Shown: piece by piece, positions 54,143-62,194 of the stretch
How positions within the stretch are numbered: the first letter of the stretch is position 1
Layout of the letters: each line of letters starts with the position of its first letter
Assembly (NCBI RefSeq): GCF_014295035.1
Contig: NZ_CP060404.1
Span: forward strand, 2,754,501-2,818,500
Direction of reading: 5' to 3'
Origin: Streptomyces buecherae
GTDB taxonomy: Bacteria > Actinomycetota > Actinomycetes > Streptomycetales > Streptomycetaceae
DNA: 64,000 nucleotides
Notes under the pieces: model-generated
What the model was told of the DNA's origin: nothing
The model's input: the letters and a program-made list of their open reading frames with translations, nothing else
Database searches by the model: none
Position numbers and translations under genes: made by a program

Positions 54143-56626
54143 GTGACCATCGCGCCAGCGGACCCCGTTTCACGTGAGTCCGTCTCAGAGTCAGCGGTCG
54201 AAGGAGCCGGCACCGCGCTGTTGCGCGTACTGACCGACCTCACCGCCGACCTGCCCGCCACCGACCCGGGGAAGGTGGCCGCCGCCGCGCTGCGCGGACG
54301 CCATCCAGGTTCGGACGAGGCGGAGTTGCGGTCGCTCGCGACCGAGGCGGCGGCCGGTCTGATCGCCGAGGAGCCGCAGTACTCGCGGCTCGCCGCGCGG
54401 CTGCTGACCCGGGCCATCGCGGAGGAGGCCGCCGGGCAGGGCGCGGTGTCCTTCTCCGCCTCGGTCGCCGTCGGCCACCGCGAGGGGCTGATCGCGGACG
54501 CGACGGCGGACTTCGTCCGCACCCACGCCGAGGCCCTGGACGCGCTGGTGGAGGAGACCAACGCGGCGGGAGCCGGGCACGGCGTGGGCCGGGCCGACGA
54601 CCGCTTCGGCTACTTCGGCCTGCGTACCCTGCACAGCCGCTACCTGCTGCGGCACCCGATCACCCGGCAGGTCGTCGAGACCCCGCAGCACTTCCTGCTG
54701 CGGGTCGCCTGCGGCCTGGCCGAGGAGGGCTCCGCGCGGGCGCTGGCCGACGTCAGCGAGCTGTACCGGCTCACCAGCTCGCTGGCGTACCTGCCCAGCT
54801 CCCCCACGCTCTTCAACTCCGGCACCCGGCACCCGCAGATGTCCTCCTGCTACCTGCTGGACTCGCCGCTGGACGAGCTGGACTCGATCTACGACCGGTA
54901 CCACCAGGTCGCGCGGCTGTCGAAGCACGCGGGCGGCATCGGCCTGTCGTACTCGCGCATCCGCTCCCGGGGTTCGCTGATCCGCGGCACCAACGGGCAC
55001 TCCAACGGCATCGTGCCGTTCCTGCGCACGCTCGACGCCTCGGTCGCCGCCGTCAACCAGGGCGGCCGGCGCAAGGGCGCGGCCTGCGTCTACCTGGAGA
55101 CCTGGCACGCGGACATCGAGGAGTTCCTCGAACTGCGGGACAACACCGGCGAGGAGGCGCGGCGCACCCACAACCTCAATCTCGCGCACTGGATCCCGGA
55201 CGAGTTCATGCGCCGGGTCGAGGCCGACGAGGACTGGTCGCTGTTCTCCCCCGCCGACGCGCCGGACCTGGTGGACCTGTGGGGCGATGAGTTCGACGCC
55301 GCCTACCGCGCCGCCGAGGCCGCGGGCAGGGCCAGCAAGACGGTGCCCGCCCGGACGCTGTACGCGCGGATGATGCGTACCCTCGCGCAGACCGGCAACG
55401 GCTGGATGACGTTCAAGGACGCCGCCAACCGCACCGCCAACCAGACCGCCGAGCCCGGCGCGGTGATCCACTCGTCCAACCTGTGCACCGAGATCCTGGA
55501 GGTCACGAACGACGGCGAGACCGCGGTCTGCAACCTCGGCTCGGTCAACCTCGCCGCGCACCTGCGCACGGACGTGGACCCGGCCTCCGTCGCCGACCCG
55601 CTCGACGCCGTCGACTGGGCGAAGCTGGACCAGACGGTGCACGTCGCGGTCACCTTCCTGGACCGCGTGGTGGACATCAACTTCTACCCGACCGAGCAGG
55701 CCGGCGCCTCCAACTCCCGCTGGCGCCCGGTGGGCCTCGGCGTGATGGGCCTGCAGGACGTCTTCTTCCAACTGCGGCTGCCCTTCGACTCGCCGCGGGC
55801 CAGGGATCTGTCCACGCGGCTCGCCGAGCGGATCATGCTCGCGGCCTACGAGGCGTCCGCCGACCTCGCCGAGCGCCCCCGGGCCGGCTCCGACGCGCAG
55901 GCCCCCGTCGGCCCGCACCCGGCCTGGGCCGCCACCCGCACCGCGCGCGGCGTGCTGCACCCGGACCACTACCCGACCGCCACCGCGCACTGGCCGGAGC
56001 GCTGGGAGGCGCTGCGCGCGCGGATCGCCAGGACCGGCATGCGCAATTCGCTGCTGCTGGCCATCGCGCCGACCGCGACGATCGCCTCCATCGCGGGCGT
56101 GTACGAGTGCATCGAGCCGCAGGTCTCCAACCTGTTCAAGCGCGAGACGCTCAGCGGCGAGTTCCTCCAGGTCAACGCCTACCTGGTGGAGGACCTGAAG
56201 AGGCTCGGCGTGTGGGACGCGCAGTCCCGCGACGCGTTGCGCGAGGCCAACGGGTCGATCCAGGACTTCGGCTGGGTCCCGCAGGAGGTGCGCGACCTGT
56301 ACCGCACCGCCTGGGAGGTCCCGCAGCGCGCCCTGATCGACATGGCCGCCGACCGCACCCCGTACCTGGACCAGAGCCAGTCGCTCAACCTCTTCATGGC
56401 CCAGCCCACCATCGGCAAGCTCAGCTCGATGTACGCGTACGCCTGGAAGCGCGGCATCAAGACCACGTACTACCTGCGCTCGCGCCCGGCCACCCGGATC
56501 GCGCACTCCGCGCGCGGCGCCGAGGCGACGGCCAGCGTCCCCGTACCCGCCCAGCAGACGCCCGTCGAAGCCGACGCGGTCGCCTGCTCCCTTGAGAACC
56601 CCGAATCCTGCGAGGCATGCCAGTGA
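54143..56626 (+). CDS. nrdA: Class Ia ribonucleoside-diphosphate reductase, alpha subunit
   Basis: The 827-residue NrdA shows SSPTLFNSGTRHPQMSSCYL (first redox cysteine), NQGGRRKGAACVYLETWHAD, HSSNLCTEILEV (thiyl-radical cysteine), TAVCNLGSVNLA (second redox cysteine), and the C-terminal shuttle pair CEACQ. It reduces ribonucleotides to deoxyribonucleotides with NrdB's radical. The first about 110 residues are Ala/Asp-rich and do not show a clear ATP-cone motif. GTG 54143 has GGAGAG 7 nt upstream. It overlaps nrdB by 4 nt. Regulated by the NrdR boxes and B12 riboswitch upstream. Confidence 0.95.
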   Translation: MTIAPADPVSRESVSESAVEGAGTALLRVLTDLTADLPATDPGKVAAAALRGRHPGSDEAELRSLATEAAAGLIAEEPQYSRLAARLLTRAIAEEAAGQGAVSFSASVAVGHREGLIADATADFVRTHAEALDALVEETNAAGAGHGVGRADDRFGYFGLRTLHSRYLLRHPITRQVVETPQHFLLRVACGLAEEGSARALADVSELYRLTSSLAYLPSSPTLFNSGTRHPQMSSCYLLDSPLDELDSIYDRYHQVARLSKHAGGIGLSYSRIRSRGSLIRGTNGHSNGIVPFLRTLDASVAAVNQGGRRKGAACVYLETWHADIEEFLELRDNTGEEARRTHNLNLAHWIPDEFMRRVEADEDWSLFSPADAPDLVDLWGDEFDAAYRAAEAAGRASKTVPARTLYARMMRTLAQTGNGWMTFKDAANRTANQTAEPGAVIHSSNLCTEILEVTNDGETAVCNLGSVNLAAHLRTDVDPASVADPLDAVDWAKLDQTVHVAVTFLDRVVDINFYPTEQAGASNSRWRPVGLGVMGLQDVFFQLRLPFDSPRARDLSTRLAERIMLAAYEASADLAERPRAGSDAQAPVGPHPAWAATRTARGVLHPDHYPTATAHWPERWEALRARIARTGMRNSLLLAIAPTATIASIAGVYECIEPQVSNLFKRETLSGEFLQVNAYLVEDLKRLGVWDAQSRDALREANGSIQDFGWVPQEVRDLYRTAWEVPQRALIDMAADRTPYLDQSQSLNLFMAQPTIGKLSSMYAYAWKRGIKTTYYLRSRPATRIAHSARGAEATASVPVPAQQTPVEADAVACSLENPESCEACQ

Positions 56627-57693
56627 CCAGCCCGGCCACCACTCCGGCCACCACCGACACCACCAACGCCACCGGCGAGGCGGTCACGGTGCGCAAGAAC
56701 CTGCTCGACCCGGGCTTCGAGCTGACCCTGCGGCCGATGCGCTACCCCGAGTTCTACGACCGCTACCGCGACGCGATCAAGAACACCTGGACCGTCGAGG
56801 AGGTGGACCTCCACTCCGACTTCGCCGACCTGGCCAAGCTCTCGCCGGGTGAGCAGCACATGATCGGCCGCCTGGTCGCGTTCTTCGCCACGGGCGACTC
56901 CATCGTGGCCAACAACCTCGTGCTGACGCTGTACAAGCACATCAACTCGCCCGAGGCGCGGCTGTACCTGTCGCGGCAGTTGTTCGAGGAGGCCGTGCAC
57001 GTCCAGTTCTACCTGACGCTGCTCGACACCTACCTGCCCGACCCGGACGACCGCGCCGCGGCGTTCGACGCCGTGGAGAACATCCCCTCCATCCGCGAGA
57101 AGGCGCAGTTCTGCTTCAAGTGGATCAACGAGGTGGAGAAGCTCGACCGGTTGGAGTCCAAGGCCGACCGGCGCCGCTTCCTGCTCAACCTGATCTGCTT
57201 CGCCGCCTGCATCGAGGGCCTCTTCTTCTACGGGGCGTTCGCCTACGTGTACTGGTTCCGCTCCCGTGGCCTGCTGCACGGCCTGGCGACCGGCACCAAC
57301 TGGGTTTTCCGCGACGAGTCCATGCACATGGAGTTCGCGTTCTCGGTCGTGGACACGGTCCGCGCGGAGGAGCCCGACCTCTTCGACGAGGAGATGGGCC
57401 GCGAGGTCACGGCGATGCTGGAGGAGGCCGTCGAGGCCGAGCTGCAGTTCGCGCGCGACCTGTGCGGCGAGGGGCTGCCCGGCATGAACACCGAGTCGAT
57501 GCGCGCCTACCTGGAGTGCGTCGCCGACCAGCGGCTGCTGCGGCTTGGCCTGCCGGTCCGGTACGGCACGGAGAACCCCTTCTCCTTCATGGAGTTGCAG
57601 AACGTCCAGGAGCTGACGAACTTCTTCGAGCGGCGGGCCTCGGCCTACCAGGTCGCCGTGGAGGGCTCGGTCTCCTTCGACGACGAGTTCTAG
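56623..57693 (+). CDS. nrdB: Class Ia ribonucleoside-diphosphate reductase, beta subunit
   Basis: The 356-residue ferritin-like radical subunit carries the diiron ligands in RQLFEEAVHVQFY, FAACIEGLFFYGAFAYVY and FRDESMHMEFAFSVVD (E, E/H and E/H ligands). The usual flexible C-terminal tail, here ending SFDDEF, docks into NrdA. The Thr/Ala-rich first 20 residues are variable. GTG 56623 gives the GTGA overlap with the nrdA stop and GAGG 7 nt upstream; ATG 56617 is an alternative. I see no nrdS-like regulator gene after it, unlike the nrdABS operon of S. coelicolor. Confidence 0.95.
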   Translation: MTSPATTPATTDTTNATGEAVTVRKNLLDPGFELTLRPMRYPEFYDRYRDAIKNTWTVEEVDLHSDFADLAKLSPGEQHMIGRLVAFFATGDSIVANNLVLTLYKHINSPEARLYLSRQLFEEAVHVQFYLTLLDTYLPDPDDRAAAFDAVENIPSIREKAQFCFKWINEVEKLDRLESKADRRRFLLNLICFAACIEGLFFYGAFAYVYWFRSRGLLHGLATGTNWVFRDESMHMEFAFSVVDTVRAEEPDLFDEEMGREVTAMLEEAVEAELQFARDLCGEGLPGMNTESMRAYLECVADQRLLRLGLPVRYGTENPFSFMELQNVQELTNFFERRASAYQVAVEGSVSFDDEF

Positions 57694-57876
57694 GCACGGC
57701 TCGCGACACGGCTCCCGGCGCCGGTTCCGACACCGGCGCCGGGAGCCGGCCTCGTCTGACGAGCGCGGGGCGCGCACCTTCGGGGCGCGCCCCGCGCGGC
57801 GCGTCACGTTGCTGCCAGGCACCGTCCTGCCAGGGTGAGAGGGGCCGAGTGGGCCCGCGGGGACGTGACGCGTCGC

Positions 57877-57882
57877 TAGCGT
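57877..57882 (+). promoter_or_regulatory. Candidate -10 of leaderless promoter
   Basis: TAGCGT is followed by exactly 7 nt and ATG 57890. There is no ribosome site. Confidence 0.45.
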
Positions 57883-57889
57883 TTGGCCC

Positions 57890-58372
57890 ATGCATGGTTC
57901 CCAGCCTCCCGGCCAGTCCCCTGTCCCGGGCCCCGGCCCAACCCCCGGGGCGCACCCGGCCCCGCCGCACGGCTACCCGCTGCCCGAGTTCCCGCCGGGG
58001 CCTGGCGCGGCCCCGTCCGCGGCGCACCAGATGCCGGGGGTCGTACGGACCGCCCAGGTGCTGTTGTTCGTGGGGGCCGGGTTCTTCCTCTTCCTCGCCG
58101 TCGTGACGGGCCTCGCCGATGGCTCCCGGTCGGCGGGCCAGGCGATCGGGACCGGGTTGTTCTGGTTCGTCGGGGCGGGCTGCGCCTTCCGGTTCGGCAA
58201 GGGCGAGCACGCGACGCGGGTCACCGCGATCGTCGTCGCGTCGATGGCCATCGCCACCGGCCTCGGCTCCATGCGGGAGCACCCCACCGGCCCGACGGCG
58301 ATCCTCGCGATCGTCGTCGTGGTCCTGCTGTCCCAGCGCACCACCGGCGACTGGTTCCGCCGCCCACGCTGA
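57890..58372 (+). CDS. Membrane protein with Pro/Gly-rich N-terminus
   Basis: This 160-residue protein's first about 48 residues are Pro/Gly/His-rich and disordered (SQPPGQSPVPGPGPTPG), followed by four hydrophobic segments (about 50-73, 81-100, 105-122 and 130-147). This layout is common in Streptomyces membrane proteins of unknown function. TAGCGT 7 nt upstream of the ATG suggests leaderless expression. It is convergent with def; a hairpin at 58474 separates them. Confidence 0.7.
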   Translation: MHGSQPPGQSPVPGPGPTPGAHPAPPHGYPLPEFPPGPGAAPSAAHQMPGVVRTAQVLLFVGAGFFLFLAVVTGLADGSRSAGQAIGTGLFWFVGAGCAFRFGKGEHATRVTAIVVASMAIATGLGSMREHPTGPTAILAIVVVVLLSQRTTGDWFRRPR

Positions 58373-58473
58373 TCACCACCCCTGGCTGTCGGCGCGGTGA
58401 GTCGAATCGGTGCGCGGCGCCGGCCACCTGCCGAGGCGGCCCGCCCCGGCAGCACGAGGCGGCTCGCCCCGCA

Positions 58474-58525
58474 GGCCAACGGGCCGCCGCCGACCGGTGT
58501 TCCGGTCGTCGGCGGCCCGTTGGCC
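58474..58525. terminator. Very long bidirectional hairpin between membrane protein and def
   Basis: Arms of 24 nt (58474-58497 and 58502-58525; GGCCAACGGGCCGCCG... and ...CGGCGGCCCGTTGGCC) pair with one mismatch around a 4-nt loop (TGTT). It ends 20 bp from the def stop codon and serves both convergent genes. Confidence 0.85.
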
Positions 58526-58544
58526 GTGCCCGTAAGGGGGCGAC

Positions 58545-59201
58545 TCAGGCGTTGGGCACCGTCTCGTAGCGCGGCGTGCCCTCCTCCATCTGGCGCAGGG
58601 CGTCCTTGCGGTCCCGCTTGGAGAGCCGGTCGATGTACAGGTAGCCGTACAGGTGGTCCGTCTCGTGCTGGAGGCAGCGCGCGAAGTAGCCCGTGCCCCG
58701 CACCTTGATCGGCTTGCCCTGGGCGTCCTGGCCGCGCACCTCGGCGTAGTCAGGGCGGGCCAGCGAGGCGTACGCGGTGGGCACCGAGAGGCAGCCCTCG
58801 TTGGAGTCGTCCAGGTTGCGGCGCTCGGCGGGCAGCTCGATCAGGACCGGGTTGCAGACGACGCCGACGTGCCGTACGCCCTCGTCGTCCATGCAGTCGT
58901 AGACGAAGACCTTGCGGTCCACGCCGATCTGGTTGGCGGCCAGGCCGACGCCCTCGGCCGCCCGCTGGCTGGCGAACATGTCGTCGATCAGCGCGGCCAG
59001 CTCGTCGTCGAAGGCGGTGACATCCTGGCACTCCTTGTGCAGTACCGGATTGCCCACGACGGTGATCGGGCGGGCCGTGCCGCGCTCGCGGTGCGCCTGC
59101 TCCCGCTCCGCGCAGTCCTGGGTGTCGATGACGAACCCGTCCTCCGCCTCCGGCAGTGAGGACCCCTCGTTCACCTGCTGGTCGGTCTCTTGCTGCGCCA
59201 T
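58545..59201 (-). CDS. def: Peptide deformylase
   Basis: The 218-residue enzyme has the three deformylase motifs in order: [22 protein letters not shown] (metal-binding Cys) and [13 protein letters not shown] (HExxH-type His pair and Glu). It removes the formyl group from nascent proteins. The first about 45 residues ([20 protein letters not shown]) are an acidic extension not present in the minimal enzyme; together with the terminal PRYETVPNA this is the actinobacterial form. Streptomyces encode several deformylases, so this may not be the only one. ATG 59201 lies after GGCGGA. Confidence 0.93.
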   Translation of the reverse strand: MAQQETDQQVNEGSSLPEAEDGFVIDTQDCAEREQAHRERGTARPITVVGNPVLHKECQDVTAFDDELAALIDDMFASQRAAEGVGLAANQIGVDRKVFVYDCMDDEGVRHVGVVCNPVLIELPAERRNLDDSNEGCLSVPTAYASLARPDYAEVRGQDAQGKPIKVRGTGYFARCLQHETDHLYGYLYIDRLSKRDRKDALRQMEEGTPRYETVPNA

Positions 59202-59337
59202 GGTCCGCCGTAAGCCTTCCTGGAATCCCTGCTTCGTCGCCCTACAGGGTACGGGCATCGCCGGGCACCCGACCCGCGCTCGCCCGGTCCGGGCCACCAC
59301 GGGGCCCGAGCGCCCGCGCCGCACGGGCCGCCCGGGT

Positions 59338-60336
59338 TCAGCAGACCTCTTCCAGGTCCCGCCATTCGCGGGTGTCCGGGCTGTCCGCGACCCAGCCGTC
59401 GAGCAGGCCGCGCACCAGGCCGGCCGGGGCCGCGATGCCGCACTCGCGCTCGGGGACCCACAGCGAGCCGGAGCCCGCCGTGCGGTGCCCGAGCGGGCCG
59501 GGGTGGCCCGGTTCGCTGTGGTCGTGCGGGTCCAGGTGCTCGCCGTCGCCCTCGTCGCTCGGCATCCGGCTCTCGGAGCAGGAGCGGCACAGCAGCCGCA
59601 CCGACGACGACCAGTCCTCGGCCGCGAAGCCGGCGTCGGCCGCCAGCCGCTCCAGGGCGTCCCGGTCGGCCTCGCGGGCCGCCTCGATCAGGACGACCCA
59701 GGTCGGGACGGGTGAGGGAGCCCACAGCTCGATCTCGTCGAAGACGGGGTAGGACGGGCCGGCGGCGGTGGTGCGCTCCCCGTGCGGGACCCCGTCGTGC
59801 AGCACGACCTCGCCCCAGCGCCGGCCCGAGGACGGCAGCGGGATGCTCAGCACCTCGATCCGGGCCGGGTCGAGCCGGCGACCCCACACGACCTCGGCCT
59901 CGCCCTCGGGTGAGAGCCGCACCGCCGCGCTGCCCAGGTCCATGTCCACGGGGGCGTTGTCAGGACCCGAGGTGGCCGCCTGGTCACCGCGCGTCTTCAG
60001 GCCGTACGCCTGCCAGGCCCGGCGGGCCAGCGGCCAGTCCTGGAGCGCGGTGGCCGCGATGCCCACGTTCCACCAGTCGGGGGCCCCGGAGTCCCGGTCG
60101 AGGAGCGCGACGGCGCGCAGCCCGGCGGCGCGCGCCTGCTCCCAGTCGTGCCGGAACTTGTGCAGCAGGGCCAGGTTGAACCAGGACTCGGAGAGCCAGG
60201 GCTCCAGATCGACGGCGCGCGTCAGCAGCGCGCCCGCGTCCTCGTACCGGCCGTCGCCGATGAGCGTGAACGCGCGGTCGGTGGCCTGCCGCCAGGAGGC
60301 GGATGGCCGGCGCCGCACCTTGCCGAAGATCCTCAC
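59338..60336 (-). CDS. Tetratricopeptide-repeat protein
   Basis: The 332-residue protein has at least two TPR units in the first 115 residues ([58 protein letters not shown]), then an alpha/beta domain of unknown type and a His/Asp-rich segment ([20 protein letters not shown]) that could bind metal. A cysteine pair (LLCRSC) and a terminal Cys are present. No partner is recognisable. GTG 60336 has GGCGGGAA upstream. Confidence 0.7.
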   Translation of the reverse strand: MRIFGKVRRRPSASWRQATDRAFTLIGDGRYEDAGALLTRAVDLEPWLSESWFNLALLHKFRHDWEQARAAGLRAVALLDRDSGAPDWWNVGIAATALQDWPLARRAWQAYGLKTRGDQAATSGPDNAPVDMDLGSAAVRLSPEGEAEVVWGRRLDPARIEVLSIPLPSSGRRWGEVVLHDGVPHGERTTAAGPSYPVFDEIELWAPSPVPTWVVLIEAAREADRDALERLAADAGFAAEDWSSSVRLLCRSCSESRMPSDEGDGEHLDPHDHSEPGHPGPLGHRTAGSGSLWVPERECGIAAPAGLVRGLLDGWVADSPDTREWRDLEEVC

Positions 60337-60664
60337 GATTCCCGCCTGCCGATTGCTGCGTCATTCCGCGCCGGTGCCCTTGCGGGCGGCGTCGCCCTCC
60401 CTGACGACAACCTGCCACATCTTCACGGACATCTCAGCCCGGCCCCTGCGATTGCGTCGGAGCAGCCTGTGCGCTACTGCTCTCCTTGCCGCTGGCCTGG
60501 GCCGCGACACCCCCTTCTCCGCATCCAACCATGCCCATTCCGGGCCCCGCTCATTACCCACGGGTTGTGACAAGGGCCTGCCAGATGAGCGGCCACCACG
60601 CCATTCGGCGGGCCACCCGTCGGAGCGCATCCGTTGCGCGGAAGGAGAGTTTCGCAGGGCGGTA
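60337..60664. other. Intergenic, promoter region of the TPR gene
   Basis: This 328-bp region is between two minus-strand genes. No gene or strong hairpin is recognised. Confidence 0.4.
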
Positions 60665-62194
60665 TCAGGCGTCGGCGTCGCGGCGCACCACCCGGGCCAG
60701 CGCGGCCACCACCTCCGGGTCGTACTCCCGCTCCGACCCCTCCCACAGCCGCCCCAGCGCCCACGACGACCCACCCGCCGCCGCGCGCCCCTCGTCCCCG
60801 TCGCGCCCCGCACGCCCGCCGGCGCGCTCCCCGGTGCCGCACACCCCGGTCGGCTCCCGGCGCGAGGGCGCGCCAGGATCACCCGTGAGATCCGCGTACG
60901 CGTTGACCACCCGGATGACGCGCGCCGGCAGCGGCTGTTCGCGGTACGGGGCGGCCTGCCGTTCGACCGCGTCGGCGACCTCGGCGGGCATGCCCGTCTG
61001 GCGCGCGACGGCGCCCCCGAGTCGGGCTATGCGCCGCGCCTCCGAGGCGGGCAGCGGCTCGGTGGCGCCGGCCGGGTACGGGTCGACCAGGGAGAGTTGG
61101 CCCACGTCGTGCAGGAGGGCCGCGTCCTCGATGACGGCGAGCGCGCGGCCGGAGAGTCCCAACTCCCGGCCGACCGACCGGCCGAGCCGGGCCACCCGCC
61201 GCGCGTGGCCGGGCGGCGTGTAGCCGGCGATCTCCGTGGCGCGGGCCAGCGAGGCGACGGTCTGCCGGTCGGCCTCGCGCCCCGCCGCGCGCCGGCGCAC
61301 CGCCAACTGCGCGAGCAGCAACGGCACACCGCAGAGCGGCAGCGCCCACTCCCCCGCCGTGCCCACCGCGAGCGCCAGCACCCCCGACGCGGCGCCCACC
61401 GCCGCCCCCACCACGCGCCGGGCCCGCAACTCCGTGCCCAGCAGGGCCGCGTACGGACCGCCGCCGCGCGCCCACGCGAACAGCGCGGCCAGCGCCGCCT
61501 CGCTCAGCAGGGCGAGCCCGAGGAGCGCGAGCAGGCAGGGCACGACGAGCGACTCGACGCCCACAGGCAGCCCCAACGGCGTGCCGCTGTGCAGGAGTTG
61601 ACAGCCCAGTGCGGCGCAGGCGACCGCGAGCACCCGGCGCGCGACGCGCTCCGGGTGGGCCGGCTGGCCGAGCGCGACGGGTGGCACGAGGCCGGCCAGG
61701 CTGGCGGCGACGACGACCGCGACGGCCTGCGCCCAGCCGAACGGCCCAGTCACCTGTGCCACTTCGCCGCCCGCTCCCGCCACCTCCCCGAGTGCCACAT
61801 AGCCGAGCGCGCCGGTCGTCGCCAACGGGGCCGGCTCCCGACACCGGGCCGGCGCGACCCGGCAGCGGACCGCCTCCCCGACGGCGATCAGCGCGCCGAA
61901 GGCGAGCGCCGTACCCGGTGCCTCCACACCGCGCCGGGCCGTCAGGCCGAGCGCGGCGACGGAGAGCGCGAGGGCGGCGCCGTAGGCGGCGAAGACGAGG
62001 AGGGGGGCGGGGACGGGGACGGGGACGGAGACATGGACGGGGGCGGGCGCGGGGGCGCCACCGGCGCGTTGGCGCTCGGCCGTGTGCGCCGGGCGCCGCT
62101 CGTGTCGCGACCCTCGCTCCCCGCGCCCGTCGGCCGCGCCCGGCGCGGTGCGGCGCGCCGGCTGGTCCGGCGCGGACGCGTCAGCCCTGGCCAT
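60665..62194 (-). CDS. Membrane protein with divergent HD domain (lacking GYP motif)
   Basis: This 509-residue protein has a basic/Pro-rich N-terminal tail (about 1-65), about eight to nine hydrophobic segments (about 66-330), and a C-terminal HD domain: PPGHARRVARLGRSVGRELG, then AALLHDVGQLSLVDPYP (HD), later PARVIRVVNAYADLTGD. Where HD-GYP phosphodiesterases have HHERLDGSGYP this protein reads ERQAAPYREQPL, so the c-di-GMP hydrolysis signature is missing. The gene overlaps the 3' end of the upstream HD-GYP gene by 14 nt (ATG 62194 inside it), indicating co-translation. It is probably a sensor or pseudo-enzyme. Confidence 0.75.
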   Translation of the reverse strand: MARADASAPDQPARRTAPGAADGRGERGSRHERRPAHTAERQRAGGAPAPAPVHVSVPVPVPAPLLVFAAYGAALALSVAALGLTARRGVEAPGTALAFGALIAVGEAVRCRVAPARCREPAPLATTGALGYVALGEVAGAGGEVAQVTGPFGWAQAVAVVVAASLAGLVPPVALGQPAHPERVARRVLAVACAALGCQLLHSGTPLGLPVGVESLVVPCLLALLGLALLSEAALAALFAWARGGGPYAALLGTELRARRVVGAAVGAASGVLALAVGTAGEWALPLCGVPLLLAQLAVRRRAAGREADRQTVASLARATEIAGYTPPGHARRVARLGRSVGRELGLSGRALAVIEDAALLHDVGQLSLVDPYPAGATEPLPASEARRIARLGGAVARQTGMPAEVADAVERQAAPYREQPLPARVIRVVNAYADLTGDPGAPSRREPTGVCGTGERAGGRAGRDGDEGRAAAGGSSWALGRLWEGSEREYDPEVVAALARVVRRDADA